Positions 43,391 through 52,683 of a DNA stretch of 64,000 nt are shown piece by piece. Positions within the stretch are counted from its first letter, which is position 1. Each line of letters starts with the position of its first letter. The notes beneath the pieces are model-generated. The model made no database searches, had not been told where the DNA came from, and worked only from the letters and a program-made list of their open reading frames with translations. The position numbers and the translations under genes were made by a program. Source of the stretch: Paracoccus marinaquae (GTDB taxonomy: Bacteria > Pseudomonadota > Alphaproteobacteria > Rhodobacterales > Rhodobacteraceae); the NCBI RefSeq assembly GCF_018860165.1, contig NZ_JAHKNG010000010.1:1-64000 (forward strand), in the 5' to 3' direction.

Positions 43391-46300
43391 CTATTCCGCC
43401 GGCACCGCGCGGATTTCCGCGATCTCGGCGACGGGATAGGGCAGGTGGGGCAGCATTTCCCTGGGGCAAAGCTGCAGGAAATGCGCCTTTTCCTGATCCC
43501 AGTCCTGCAGGATCTTCTCGGCCTTGCGGGACATGGTTTCCTTCAGGTGCCGCTCGATCAGGCCCTTCAGCTCGGCCTCCCAGTGATCCTGCGTCACCGG
43601 GCACAGCAGCAGCGTCTCGGCGTTGATATAGTCGCGCGCCAGGCCCTCGGGATCATAGAGATAGGCCATGCCGCCGGTCATGCCGGCGCCGAAATTCGCG
43701 CCGATCCGGCCAAGGATCACCGCGACGCCGCCGGTCATGTATTCGCAGCCATTGGTGCCGCAGCCCTCGATCACCACCTTGGCGCCGGAATTGCGGACCG
43801 CGAAACGCTCGCCCGCGCGGCCGGCGGCGAACAGATGGCCGTCGGTGGCGCCATAGAGGACGGTATTGCCGATGATCGTGTTGTCCTCGGCCACCAGCGG
43901 GCTTGCCATCGGCGGGCGCACGACGATGGTGCCGCCCGACAGGCCCTTGCCGACATAGTCATTGGCATCGCCCGACACTTCCAGCTTCAGGCCCGGTGCC
44001 GCGAAGGCGCCCAGCGACTGCCCGGCGCTGCCGGTCAGCCGCACGGTCAGGTGATCGGGCTGCAGCTTGTTCCGCATCCCGAATTTCTGCACGATCATGC
44101 TGGAGGTGCGCGTCCCGATGGTGCGCAGCGTGTTGCGGACCGCATAGGACAGCTGCATCTTCTCGCCATCGCTGAAGAAACGCTCGGCATCGCGAATGAT
44201 CTCGGCGTCCAGCGTGTCCATCACCGCGTTGCGCGGGCGCGAGCGGTCATAGACGATCTTGTCCCAGCCATCGACGGTGATCAGCAGCGGGTTCAGGTCC
44301 AGATCGTCCAGATGCGCGGCGCCGCGGCTGACCTGGGTCAGGAGATCGGCCCGGCCGATCACCTCGTCAAGGCTGCGCGCGCCGATGCTGGCCAGGATCT
44401 CGCGCACCTCATGCGCGTAGAAGGTGATCAGGTTCACCACCTTATCGGCGCTGCCGGTGAACATCGCGCGCAGCTTTTCGTCCTGGGTGCAGACGCCCAC
44501 CGGGCAGGTGTTCGACTGGCACTGCCGGACCATGATGCAGCCCATGGCGATCAGGGCGGCGGTGCCGATGCCGTATTCCTCGGCCCCCATCATCGCCGCC
44601 ATGACGATGTCGCGGCCGGTGCGCAGCCCGCCATCGGTGCGCAGCGTGACCCGCTCGCGCAGGCGGTTCATGGCCAGCACCTGATGCGCCTCGGTCAGGC
44701 CCATCTCCCAGGGAAGCCCCGCGAACTTTATCGAGGTCGCGGGCGATGCCCCGGTGCCGCCATTGTGCCCCGAGATCAGGATCACGTCGGCCTTGGCCTT
44801 GGCCACGCCCGCCGCGATGGTGCCGACGCCGGAACTGGCGACCAGCTTGACCGTGATCTTGGCGCGCGGGTTGATCTGCTTCAGGTCATAGATCAGCTGC
44901 GCCAGATCCTCGATCGAATAGATGTCGTGATGCGGGGGCGGCGAGATCAGCGTGACCCCCGGCGTCGAATGGCGCAGCCGCGCGATCAGCGAGGTGACCT
45001 TCATGCCGGGCAGTTGCCCGCCCTCGCCGGGCTTGGCGCCCTGGGCCACCTTGATTTCCAGTTCCTCGCAGGCGTTCAGATATTCCGCCGTCACCCCGAA
45101 CCGGCCCGAGGCCACCTGCTTGATCTTGGCGCAGGGGTTGTCGCCGTTCGGCAAGGGCGCGCTATGGGCCGGATCTTCCCCGCCCTCGCCGCTGTCGGAC
45201 TTGGCGCCGATCCGGTTCATGGCGATGTTCAGCGTCATATGCGCCTCGGGCGACAGCGCGCCAAGGCTCATGCCTGGGGTCACGAACCGCTTGCGGATCG
45301 AGGTGATCGATTCCACCTCCTCGATCGGCACCGGCTTGCCGAGGGGCTTGATGTCCAGAAGGTCGCGGATATGGATCGGCGGGTTGGCCCGCATGGTGGC
45401 GCTGTATTTCTTCCAGACGTCATAGGACGCCTTCTCGCAGGCGACCTGCAGCAGCTTCATGGTATTGGCTTCCCAGGCGTGCTTCTCGCCCGAGCGGCGC
45501 ATCTTGTAGAAGCCGCCGACCGGCAGCAGCTCGACATTCGCCGCGCCGAAGGCCTTGCCGTGCAGATCCTCCAGCTTGGCCTGCAGCCCGTGCAGGCCGA
45601 TGCCGCTGATGCGGCTGTGCATGCCGGGGAAATATTCCGCCACCATGGCCCGCGACAGGCCCACGGCCTCGAAGTTCAGCCCGCCGCGATAGGAGGACAG
45701 CACCGAGATGCCCATCTTGGCCATGATCTTCAAAAGCCCCGAATCGATCGCCTCGCGATAGCTGTTCATCGCGTCGAACAGGTTCGATTCCAGCAGGCCC
45801 CGCTCGATCCGGTCGCTGATCGCGTCCTGCGCCAGATAGGGGTTCACCGTGGTCGCGCCGCAGCCGATCAGCACCGCGAAGTAATGCGGATCGATGCATT
45901 CCGCGCTGCGCACATTGATCGAGCAGAAGGTCCGCAGCCCCTTGCGGGTCAGCCAGCTGTGCACCGCGCTGGTCGCGAGGATCATCGGCATGGCGATCTG
46001 CGCCTCGCCCTGATGCTCGTCGGTCAGCACCAGATGCCCCGCGCCCGAGCGCACGGCATCCTCGGCCTCGGCGCGGATCCGCGCCAGCCCCTCGGCCAGC
46101 GCCTCCTGACCGGCGCCCGCCGGGAAGGTGCAGTCGATGCGGGTGACGCTGTCGCCGAAGGTGCGGCACATCTCGACCAGTTCGGAATTGGTCACGAACG
46201 GGCTTTCCAGCAGCAGGATCTCGGTCTGGCTGCTGGATTCCTCCAGCACGTTCTTCAGGTTGCCGAACCGGGTCTTCAGGCTCATCACCCGGGTTTCGCG

Positions 46301-47929
46301 CAGCGAATCGATCGGCGGGTTGGTGACCTGGCTGAAGTTCTGGCGGAAGAAATGGCTCAGGGGCCGGTACTGGCCCGACAGCACGGCGGGCGGCGTGTCG
46401 TCGCCCATCGAGGCGATCGCCTCCTTGCCGTCCTCGGCCATGGGCGACAGCACATGCTCCATCTCTTCAAGGGTATAGCCGGCGGCGACCTGGCGGCGGC
46501 GCAGGGCCTCGCCGCGATAGGCGGCATCCTCGGGCAGGTCCTTCATCATGTGGCTGAGGTCGATGACCTTCTCCAGCCACTCGCCGAAGGGCTGGCTGGC
46601 GGCCAGCCGGTCCTTGATCTCGGCATCGCGGTACATCCGGCCCTCGGCCATGTCGACCGCGATCAGCTGGCCGGGACCAAGCGCGCCCTTTTCGCGCACG
46701 TTATGTTCGTTGATCGGCACCATGCCGACCTCGGATCCGGCGATCAGCAGCCCGTCGCCGGTCACGACATAGCGCATCGGCCGCAGCCCGTTGCGGTCCA
46801 GCCCGCCGCAGACCCAGCGGCCATCGGTCATGGCAAGGGCCGCCGGTCCGTCCCAGGGCTCCATCACGGCGTTGCAATAGGCATACATGTCGGCCCAGGC
46901 CTTGGGCATGTCGGTGGTGGCCTTGGACCAGCTTTCGGGAACCAGCATGGTCTTGGTCATCGGCGCGGACCGCCCCGAGCGGACCATCAGCTCGAACACC
47001 GCGTCCAGCGCCGCCGAATCCGACGACCCGCCCGGCACGATCGGCTTGATATCCTCGGCCATCTCGCCGAAGGCATTGCTGGCCATGCGGATCTCGTGGC
47101 TTTTCAGCCAGTTGAGGTTGCCCTTCAGCGTGTTGATCTCGCCGTTATGGGCCAGCATGCGGAAGGGCTGGGCCAGCCACCATTGCGGGAAGGTATTGGT
47201 CGAATAGCGCTGGTGATAGATGGCGAAGGCCGAGGCGAAACGCTCGTCCTTCAGGTCGGGATAGAATTCGGCCACCTGCTCGGCCAGCATCATCCCCTTG
47301 TAGATGATCGACCGGCAGGAGAGCGAGCAGAAGTAAAGCTGCGTGACCTGCGCGGCCACCGCCGCCTTCTCGATCCGGCGGCGGATGATGTAAAGTTCGC
47401 GCTCGAACTGGACCTGGTCGATGTCCTTTTCACAGCGGATCAGGATCTGCTCGATCTCGGGGCGGGTGGCATTGGCCTTTTCGCCCAGAACGGCGGTGTT
47501 CACCGGGACGTGGCGCCAGCCATAGATGTAATGGCCCATGCGCAGGACCTCGGATTCCACGATGGTCCGGCAGGTTTCCTGCTGCGAGAAATTGGTCCGC
47601 GGCAGGAACACCTGGCCGACCGCGATCAGCTTGTCCTGATCGGGCTCGTGCCCGGTGCGGCGGACCTGATCGTAGAAGAAGGGCACCGGGATCTGCACAT
47701 GGATGCCGGCGCCGTCGCCGGTCTTGCCGTCCGCGTCCACGGCGCCGCGATGCCAGATCGCCTTCAGCGCGTCGATGCCGTTCTCGACCACCTGCCGGCT
47801 GGGCTTGCCGTCGATGCTGACCACGAAGCCCACCCCGCACGAGGAATGCTCGTCCTCGTGCCGGTAAAGGCTGTTCTCGGCCATCCAGTCGCGGCGGGCC
47901 TGTTCCTGATGCTGCCAGTCCTTGCTCAT
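43391..47929 (-). CDS. gltB: Glutamate synthase (NADPH) large subunit
   Basis: Makes two glutamates from glutamine and 2-oxoglutarate with GltD; central to ammonia assimilation. The 1512 residues comprise a glutamine amidotransferase domain beginning at Cys31 (EHSSCGVGFVVS; the first 30 residues should be removed to free it), the central and FMN-binding domains (GAKPGEGGQLPGMKV, SPPPHHDIYSIEDLAQLI, LISGHNGGTGASP), a 3Fe-4S motif CQSNTCPVGVC, and the C-terminal beta-helix (GGTIVVRPP, GATDGHLFAAGRAGERFAVRNSG). Its ATG overlaps the upstream unknown gene's stop by four bases. A 1549-residue open frame antisense to it is not a gene. Confidence 0.97.
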   Translation of the reverse strand: MSKDWQHQEQARRDWMAENSLYRHEDEHSSCGVGFVVSIDGKPSRQVVENGIDALKAIWHRGAVDADGKTGDGAGIHVQIPVPFFYDQVRRTGHEPDQDKLIAVGQVFLPRTNFSQQETCRTIVESEVLRMGHYIYGWRHVPVNTAVLGEKANATRPEIEQILIRCEKDIDQVQFERELYIIRRRIEKAAVAAQVTQLYFCSLSCRSIIYKGMMLAEQVAEFYPDLKDERFASAFAIYHQRYSTNTFPQWWLAQPFRMLAHNGEINTLKGNLNWLKSHEIRMASNAFGEMAEDIKPIVPGGSSDSAALDAVFELMVRSGRSAPMTKTMLVPESWSKATTDMPKAWADMYAYCNAVMEPWDGPAALAMTDGRWVCGGLDRNGLRPMRYVVTGDGLLIAGSEVGMVPINEHNVREKGALGPGQLIAVDMAEGRMYRDAEIKDRLAASQPFGEWLEKVIDLSHMMKDLPEDAAYRGEALRRRQVAAGYTLEEMEHVLSPMAEDGKEAIASMGDDTPPAVLSGQYRPLSHFFRQNFSQVTNPPIDSLRETRVMSLKTRFGNLKNVLEESSSQTEILLLESPFVTNSELVEMCRTFGDSVTRIDCTFPAGAGQEALAEGLARIRAEAEDAVRSGAGHLVLTDEHQGEAQIAMPMILATSAVHSWLTRKGLRTFCSINVRSAECIDPHYFAVLIGCGATTVNPYLAQDAISDRIERGLLESNLFDAMNSYREAIDSGLLKIMAKMGISVLSSYRGGLNFEAVGLSRAMVAEYFPGMHSRISGIGLHGLQAKLEDLHGKAFGAANVELLPVGGFYKMRRSGEKHAWEANTMKLLQVACEKASYDVWKKYSATMRANPPIHIRDLLDIKPLGKPVPIEEVESITSIRKRFVTPGMSLGALSPEAHMTLNIAMNRIGAKSDSGEGGEDPAHSAPLPNGDNPCAKIKQVASGRFGVTAEYLNACEELEIKVAQGAKPGEGGQLPGMKVTSLIARLRHSTPGVTLISPPPHHDIYSIEDLAQLIYDLKQINPRAKITVKLVASSGVGTIAAGVAKAKADVILISGHNGGTGASPATSIKFAGLPWEMGLTEAHQVLAMNRLRERVTLRTDGGLRTGRDIVMAAMMGAEEYGIGTAALIAMGCIMVRQCQSNTCPVGVCTQDEKLRAMFTGSADKVVNLITFYAHEVREILASIGARSLDEVIGRADLLTQVSRGAAHLDDLDLNPLLITVDGWDKIVYDRSRPRNAVMDTLDAEIIRDAERFFSDGEKMQLSYAVRNTLRTIGTRTSSMIVQKFGMRNKLQPDHLTVRLTGSAGQSLGAFAAPGLKLEVSGDANDYVGKGLSGGTIVVRPPMASPLVAEDNTIIGNTVLYGATDGHLFAAGRAGERFAVRNSGAKVVIEGCGTNGCEYMTGGVAVILGRIGANFGAGMTGGMAYLYDPEGLARDYINAETLLLCPVTQDHWEAELKGLIERHLKETMSRKAEKILQDWDQEKAHFLQLCPREMLPHLPYPVAEIAEIRAVPAE

Positions 47930-48729
47930 AGCTGGGCCCTTTCAAGCTGAAGCTGCGTCATCAGCTGATCGCAGTCGAATTGTGGTGTCGTCTCGCCGAA
48001 TCCGGCCTCGCCGGGAAAGCTGAAGAGAACCGGGCTGTCATCGGTGCGGCGGTTCTCGCCGGTCCAGTCGCTCTGGGTCTCGATCCCGCCATAGAAGCGG
48101 CGCAGGCTGCGGCTGATGAACTGCTGGCCCTCGCGGGTGATCAGCACCTCGCCCGAACTGTCGCGGGTGACCAGCCGGAATCGGGTCTTTTCCAGTTCGA
48201 CCCCGTCCACGCTGACCGTCTCGCCGGTCAGGATGTCCTCGCCGACATGGTGCAGCCGCTCGCCGGTATTCGATTCGGTCCAGAAGTCGAAATCGTCGCG
48301 GCCGGTGGCGATCAGCGTCGAAAAGCTGGCATGGTCGCGCGCCTCGTCGATCAGCCGATCCTCCAGCCCGGTCTCGGGATCGCTGCTTTCGACCCAGCGG
48401 GTCTCGCCGTCGATGCGCGACAGATGGGTCAGCCCGTCCTGCCCGAAGATCGCGCTGCGCTGGTCGCCCTCGGGATCGCCGCCGCAGCGGTAATACTGGC
48501 TGACCGTGCAGCCGCGGTTCTGCGCCGTCACCTCAAGCCGGCAATCCTGCGGCGGCTTGAAGGTCGCGGACCGGCCGGGCAGGGCGGTCAGGGTCAGCGC
48601 GGCGGCGCTCAGCAGCAGAAGGGCCAGCAGGGCTGACCCGTGCTGGCGCGCGTCCCTGGCCCGCGCAACACCCTGCGTGCGTTGCCGGTGTACAGTCTGT
48701 GCACATCCTGTGCCTGTCCGGTGCATCAT
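47926..48729 (-). CDS. Unknown exported protein encoded between gltD and gltB
   Basis: I do not recognise this 267-residue protein. After a basic N-terminus comes a hydrophobic segment (SALLALLLLSAAALTLTALPG, about 32-52) that looks like a signal peptide or anchor, then a Cys-containing region (PQDCRLEVTAQNRGCTVSQYYRCGGDPEGD) and a mostly hydrophilic, beta-prone remainder (DDFDFWTESNTGERLHHVGEDIL). It lies 10 bases after gltD and overlaps gltB by four, so it is co-expressed with glutamate synthase. ATG codons at 48729 and 48726 are both possible; a start nearer the hydrophobic stretch is also possible. Confidence 0.7.
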   Translation of the reverse strand: MMHRTGTGCAQTVHRQRTQGVARARDARQHGSALLALLLLSAAALTLTALPGRSATFKPPQDCRLEVTAQNRGCTVSQYYRCGGDPEGDQRSAIFGQDGLTHLSRIDGETRWVESSDPETGLEDRLIDEARDHASFSTLIATGRDDFDFWTESNTGERLHHVGEDILTGETVSVDGVELEKTRFRLVTRDSSGEVLITREGQQFISRSLRRFYGGIETQSDWTGENRRTDDSPVLFSFPGEAGFGETTPQFDCDQLMTQLQLERAQL

Positions 48730-48739
48730 GCATGCATCC

Positions 48740-50224
48740 TCATTCGGCGGCCACGCGGGCGTCGCCGGTCAGGAAACTGGCGATCGATTCCGCCGCCTCG
48801 CGCCCGTCGCGGATCGCCCAGACGACAAGGCTCGCGCCGCGCACGATATCGCCCACCGCATAGACGCCGGGGATCGAGGTCCGGTGGGTCTGGAAGTCGG
48901 CCTTGACCGTGCCCCAGCGGGTCACCTCCAGCCCGTCCGTGTTCCACAGCTTCGGCAGATCCTCGGCCTCGAAGCCAAGCGCCTTGATGACCAGCTGGGC
49001 CGGTTCGTCGTAATCGGCGCCCTCGATCAGTTCGGGCGACTGGCGGCCGCTGACATCGGGGGCGCCAAGGCGCATCTTCTGCACCCGCACCGCGCCGATC
49101 CGGCCGATGCCGTCCACGTCGCGTTCCTGCGCGGTCGCGGCCTCGCCGGTGACATGGCCCGAGAAGGCGCCGGGCGCCGACAACCAGACGAATTCGACGC
49201 CCTCTTCCTCGGCATTCTGCACCTCGCGCTGGCTGCCCGGCATATTGGCGCGGTCGCGGCGATACAGGCATTTGACCGACTGGGCACCCTGCCGGATGGC
49301 GGTGCGGACACAGTCCATCGCCGTGTCGCCGCCGCCGATGACGACGACGTTCTTGCCTCGCGCGTTCAACTCGCCATCCTCGAAATCGGGTACCTCGTCG
49401 CCGAAATCGACCTTGTTCGAGGCGGTCAGATAGTCGATGGCGCGGACCACGCCGCCGGCCTCGGCGTTGTCGATGTCCAGATCGCGGGTCTTGTAGACGC
49501 CGGTGGCGATCAGCACCGCGTCATGCTTGCCGCGAATGGCGTCAAAGCTGATATCCTCGCCGACATTGCAGTTCAGCACGAACTCGACGCCGCCCTCTTC
49601 CAGTTGCCGGTTGCGGCGCAGGACCACGTCCTTTTCCAGCTTGAAGCCGGGGATGCCATAGGTCATCAGCCCGCCGGCGCGGTCGTGGCGGTCATAGACG
49701 GTGACCTGGAAACCCTGCCGGCGCAGCGCATCCGCCGCCGCCAGCCCGCCGGGGCCGGCGCCGATGATGCCGACGCTTTCGGACCGCTCCTGCCGCGGCG
49801 CGATGGCCCGGACCCAGCCGCGCTCCCAGGCGGTGTCGGTCAGGTATTTCTCGATCGCGCCGATGGTGACGGTGCCATGGCCCGACTGCTCGATGACGCA
49901 ATTGCCTTCGCAGAGCCGGTCCTGCGGGCAGATGCGGCCGCAGATCTCGGTGAAGGTATTGGTCGACTGGCTGAGGTGATAGGCCTCCTCCAGCCGCCCC
50001 TCGGCGGTCAGGCGCAGCCAGTCGGGGATATTGTTGTGCAGCGGGCAATGGCTCTGGCAATAGGGCACGCCGCACTGGCTGCAGCGACCGGCCTGCTCGG
50101 CCGCCTTGGCCGCGGCGAATTCGCGGTAAATCTCGTGGAAGTCCTCGCTCCGCTCCACCGCCGTCCGCTTCTCCGGCATCTCGCGCGGCGTATGGACGAA
50201 TTTCAGCATCTTCTGCGTGGCCAT
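48740..50224 (-). CDS. gltD: Glutamate synthase (NADPH) small subunit
   Basis: Flavoprotein that feeds electrons from NADPH to GltB. In 494 residues: N-terminal Fe-S region CSQCGVPYCQSHCPLHNNIPDW and CGRICPQDRLCEGNC (about 37-110), FAD motif VGIIGAGPGGLAAADAL, NADPH motif VVVIGGGDTAMDCVRTA and the C-terminal GVYAVGDIVRGASLVVWAI. The ATG at 50224 is used; a TTG six codons upstream is in frame but less likely. First gene of the glt operon, behind the inverted repeats at 50292-50372. Confidence 0.96.
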   Translation of the reverse strand: MATQKMLKFVHTPREMPEKRTAVERSEDFHEIYREFAAAKAAEQAGRCSQCGVPYCQSHCPLHNNIPDWLRLTAEGRLEEAYHLSQSTNTFTEICGRICPQDRLCEGNCVIEQSGHGTVTIGAIEKYLTDTAWERGWVRAIAPRQERSESVGIIGAGPGGLAAADALRRQGFQVTVYDRHDRAGGLMTYGIPGFKLEKDVVLRRNRQLEEGGVEFVLNCNVGEDISFDAIRGKHDAVLIATGVYKTRDLDIDNAEAGGVVRAIDYLTASNKVDFGDEVPDFEDGELNARGKNVVVIGGGDTAMDCVRTAIRQGAQSVKCLYRRDRANMPGSQREVQNAEEEGVEFVWLSAPGAFSGHVTGEAATAQERDVDGIGRIGAVRVQKMRLGAPDVSGRQSPELIEGADYDEPAQLVIKALGFEAEDLPKLWNTDGLEVTRWGTVKADFQTHRTSIPGVYAVGDIVRGASLVVWAIRDGREAAESIASFLTGDARVAAE

Positions 50225-50291
50225 TGCTGCGCAACCTTCCAATGTCAGGAACTCCCGCAGTCCTGATAAAGCAAGGCGAAGATGATTAAAA

Positions 50292-50306
50292 GTCAGCTAT
50301 GCTGAC
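50292..50306. promoter_or_regulatory. Short palindrome GTCAGC-TAT-GCTGAC upstream of gltD
   Basis: Perfect 6-bp arms with a 3-base centre. Its right arm is also part of the longer dyad at 50300-50372, giving three GCTGAC half-sites in the gltD leader region. Confidence 0.5.
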
Positions 50307-50372
50307 CTAAATGCAGGAATATTGAACTGCGGGGATTATTTATCGGCCCCGGATCGTGAATTTAGGTCAGCA
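50300..50372. promoter_or_regulatory. Separated 13-bp inverted repeat in the gltD promoter region
   Basis: TGCTGACCTAAAT (50300-50312) and ATTTAGGTCAGCA (50360-50372) are exact reverse complements, 47 bases apart, in an A/T-rich gap between uppP and gltD. The centre-to-centre distance (60 bases) would allow looping or cooperative binding. Neither arm overlaps a gene. The regulator is unknown; Lrp, LysR and NtrC-type proteins are all possible. Confidence 0.6.
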
Positions 50373-50382
50373 CAAGTTACCT

Positions 50383-51180
50383 TCATGCAGAAAGAGCCAG
50401 CATGGCAAGGGCGCCGACGATGATTCGCCACCAGGCGAACAGGGCGTAGCCCTTCTGCGACACGTAACCCAGCAGCCAGCGCACGACGAGAACGGCGGTC
50501 ACGAAGGCGCAGGCAAAGCCGATCGCGATATCCCCGAGGGCCGCGGCGTCCAGCACGTCGCGATTCTTGTAGAGATCGTAGGCGAAGGCCCCCAGCATGG
50601 TCGGCATCGACAGGAAGAACGAGAACTCGGCCGCAGACCGCTTGTCCGCCCCCAGCAGCAGGGCGCCGACGATCGTCGCCCCCGAGCGGGAGACGCCGGG
50701 GATCATCGCAAGGCACTGGATCAGGCCGATCTTGAAGGCCATCGCCAGCGGGAAATCCTCGGCGCGGAAATATTGCGGATGCCGGGCCCAGCGGTCCACG
50801 AACAGCAAGATGATGCCGCCGAGGATCAGCATCGCCGCGATCAGCATCGGTGTCTCGAACAGCACCGTCTTGATGATGTCATGCGCGGCGACGCCGACCA
50901 CCACCGCCGGCAGGAAGGCCAGCAGCACCGCCGCGATGAAGCGCCGCGAATCCGGATCGCGCGGGGCGCTGGACAGGATCTGCCAGATCCGGCCGGCATA
51001 GACGCCGAGGATGGCCAGCACCGCGCCAAGCTGGATCACGACCTCGAAGGCGCGCCCCGGCGACTGGAAGCCCAGAAAATGCCCGGCCAGCAGAACGTGG
51101 CCGGTGGACGAGACGGGAATGAACTCGGTCAGGCCCTCGAGCAGCCCGAGCGCGGCAGCAACCAGCGTATTGGCTTCCAT
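50383..51180 (-). CDS. uppP: Undecaprenyl-diphosphatase UppP (BacA)
   Basis: Membrane phosphatase that recycles undecaprenyl pyrophosphate for wall synthesis. The 265 residues hold the family motifs [21 protein letters not shown] (landmark [14 protein letters not shown], about 15-28) and [18 protein letters not shown] (about 160-177) with the catalytic Glu/Ser/Arg/His set, and about eight membrane helices. The ATG shares one base with the stop of the upstream reductase gene (TGATG). Confidence 0.95.
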   Translation of the reverse strand: MEANTLVAAALGLLEGLTEFIPVSSTGHVLLAGHFLGFQSPGRAFEVVIQLGAVLAILGVYAGRIWQILSSAPRDPDSRRFIAAVLLAFLPAVVVGVAAHDIIKTVLFETPMLIAAMLILGGIILLFVDRWARHPQYFRAEDFPLAMAFKIGLIQCLAMIPGVSRSGATIVGALLLGADKRSAAEFSFFLSMPTMLGAFAYDLYKNRDVLDAAALGDIAIGFACAFVTAVLVVRWLLGYVSQKGYALFAWWRIIVGALAMLALSA

Positions 51181-52166
51181 CAGAGGCTGCGCAGGTTCTT
51201 CGCCGAATCCTTGATGGCGTCATACTGGCCCGAGGGCCGGAAGCGCCACAGATAGTCCTCCAGAACCGCCTCGGCGGCGGTCGGTTGGATGCCCAGGTCG
51301 GCAAAGCCGCGGGCGCCCTCGCTGACCACGTTGTCGCTTTGCAGCAGGACCAGTTGATCCCGGCCGAGTATCTTGTTGGCGAACAGTCTGCCGGTCATGA
51401 ACTGCAGGCCGTCCAGCAGGGTGGCGCCGATCCGGGCAAGCCAGAAGGGCATGTTCAGCACTAGCCGGCGGCGATGCGTGACCTCGAGGACCTGGCCGAC
51501 GATCTCGCGCAGCGTCAGGATGTCGGGGCCGCCAAGCTCGTAGATGCCGGATTCGGCCTCGCCGGTGGCGCCCAGAACGGCGGCCTGGGCGACATCATCG
51601 ACAAAGACCGGCTGCATCCGGGTGTTGCCGCCCGCGATCGCCATCACCGGGCCAAGCCGAGCGAAACTGGCAAAGCGGTTGTAGAAATGATCGTCGGGCC
51701 CGAAGATCACCGAGGGGCGCAGCACCACCGCATCGGGGCGATGCGCCAGCATCGCGGCCTCGCCCCGCGCCTTGGCGGCGACATAACGGCTGGCCGAGTC
51801 GGGATCGACGCCCAGCCCGGAAATATGCACGACCCGCGCCACGCCCATTTCCTTCGAAAGGCGGGCGATGTTCCCGGCACCATCCTCGAACACCGTCTGG
51901 AAGGTGCTCTTGCCCTCGGTCCGTTCGATATTGACGCAGTTGACGACGGCATCGGCATCCGACATCGCGCGGCGGACCGAGGCCTCGTCGCGGATATTGC
52001 ACAGCACCGGCACGACCTGGCCGACGGCGCCATAGGTTCGGGTGAACAATGCCTCGTCCGGCCGCCGGACGGCGATGCGCACCCGCCAGCCCCGTTTCGC
52101 CATCAGCCGGGCCACCTGCCGGCCGACAAGACCGGACCCGCCAAAGATCGTGACCAGTTTCGCCAT
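51180..52166 (-). CDS. NAD(P)H-binding protein, complex I NDUFA9-like
   Basis: A 328-residue atypical short-chain dehydrogenase. Rossmann motif [22 protein letters not shown] at the N-terminus, [39 protein letters not shown] (active-site-like Tyr-x3-Lys changed to YVAAK), [17 protein letters not shown] and [13 protein letters not shown] are the pattern of NDUFA9-like proteins found in alphaproteobacteria. The ATG at 52166 follows GAGGAG. A longer open frame to 52391 is not conserved. Role: possibly complex I assembly or quinone-related chemistry (inference). Confidence 0.85.
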   Translation of the reverse strand: MAKLVTIFGGSGLVGRQVARLMAKRGWRVRIAVRRPDEALFTRTYGAVGQVVPVLCNIRDEASVRRAMSDADAVVNCVNIERTEGKSTFQTVFEDGAGNIARLSKEMGVARVVHISGLGVDPDSASRYVAAKARGEAAMLAHRPDAVVLRPSVIFGPDDHFYNRFASFARLGPVMAIAGGNTRMQPVFVDDVAQAAVLGATGEAESGIYELGGPDILTLREIVGQVLEVTHRRRLVLNMPFWLARIGATLLDGLQFMTGRLFANKILGRDQLVLLQSDNVVSEGARGFADLGIQPTAAEAVLEDYLWRFRPSGQYDAIKDSAKNLRSL

Positions 52167-52456
52167 GGGCTCCTCGCCTCCATTGTGCCGCGTCTGAAGA
52201 ATCCAATACCCAAGCCCGGACGGCGCGACAAGTCGCGCGACCGGCGCCGATTGCCGCATTCCGGTAAAACCGTCCCGCGCGGGCACAGACTGGCCGCGGA
52301 TTCCGGGGGCGGCGGCGGTGCTGGCCGGGCTTCGAAACCCCTTCCGGGCAGCCCGAACCGCGGGCCGCGCGAAAAACAAGCGGAAGGTCAAGAATTTTCC
52401 CGGCCCCCCATTGACGCCCCTGACGACTGGCTTTAGAGACCCCGCTCACACCACCT

Positions 52457-52541
52457 GCCCAGGTGGCGGAATTGGTAGACGCGCACGGTTCAGGTCCGTG
52501 TGCCGCAAGGCGTGGAGGTTCGAGTCCTCTCCTGGGCACCA
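52457..52541 (+). tRNA. tRNA-Leu (anticodon CAG)
   Basis: Class II tRNA with acceptor stem GCCCAGG/CCTGGGC, D loop with AATTGGTAGAC, anticodon stem CACGG/CCGTG around TTCAGGT (anticodon CAG at 52491-52493, reading CUG), a variable arm TGCCGCAAGGCGT and T loop GGTTCGAGTCC. The CCA end is encoded (52539-52541). A terminator follows at once. No integrase or second attachment site is beside it. Confidence 0.97.
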
Positions 52542-52542
52542 T

Positions 52543-52585
52543 AAAAACCCCGCAGCTTTCCGAAGCTGCGGGGTTTTTGCTTTTT
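52543..52585. terminator. Strong bidirectional terminator after tRNA-Leu
   Basis: Perfect 11-bp stem CCCCGCAGCTT (52548-52558)/AAGCTGCGGGG (52563-52573), 4-base loop, followed by TTTTTGCTTTTT on the plus strand and preceded by AAAAA, which gives TTTTT on the minus strand. It ends the tRNA transcript and could also stop the bkd operon, which runs toward it from lpdA. Confidence 0.92.
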
Positions 52586-52683
52586 CGCTTCTGAACCGGT
52601 TCCGGAACGCTCGGGCAACGGGGCCGTGTCCGGCAGGGCGCGCGGCCCGAAACCGCCCCGCGCCTGCTGCACGGCCACGGTCG

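Noticed and set aside
43301..47950. 1549-codon open frame on the plus strand
   Set aside because: It is antisense to gltB, which has full family motifs; the translation is His/Arg/Gly-rich with no domains and arises from GC-rich codon use.
52457..52541. tRNA-Leu as attachment site of a genomic island
   Set aside because: No integrase, no repeated tRNA 3' end and ordinary metabolic genes on both sides.
51595..52678. Minus-strand frames running through tRNA-Leu (for example 51595-52542 and 52490-52678)
   Set aside because: They translate the tRNA sequence in antisense, a well-known source of false proteins, and overlap real genes or the terminator.
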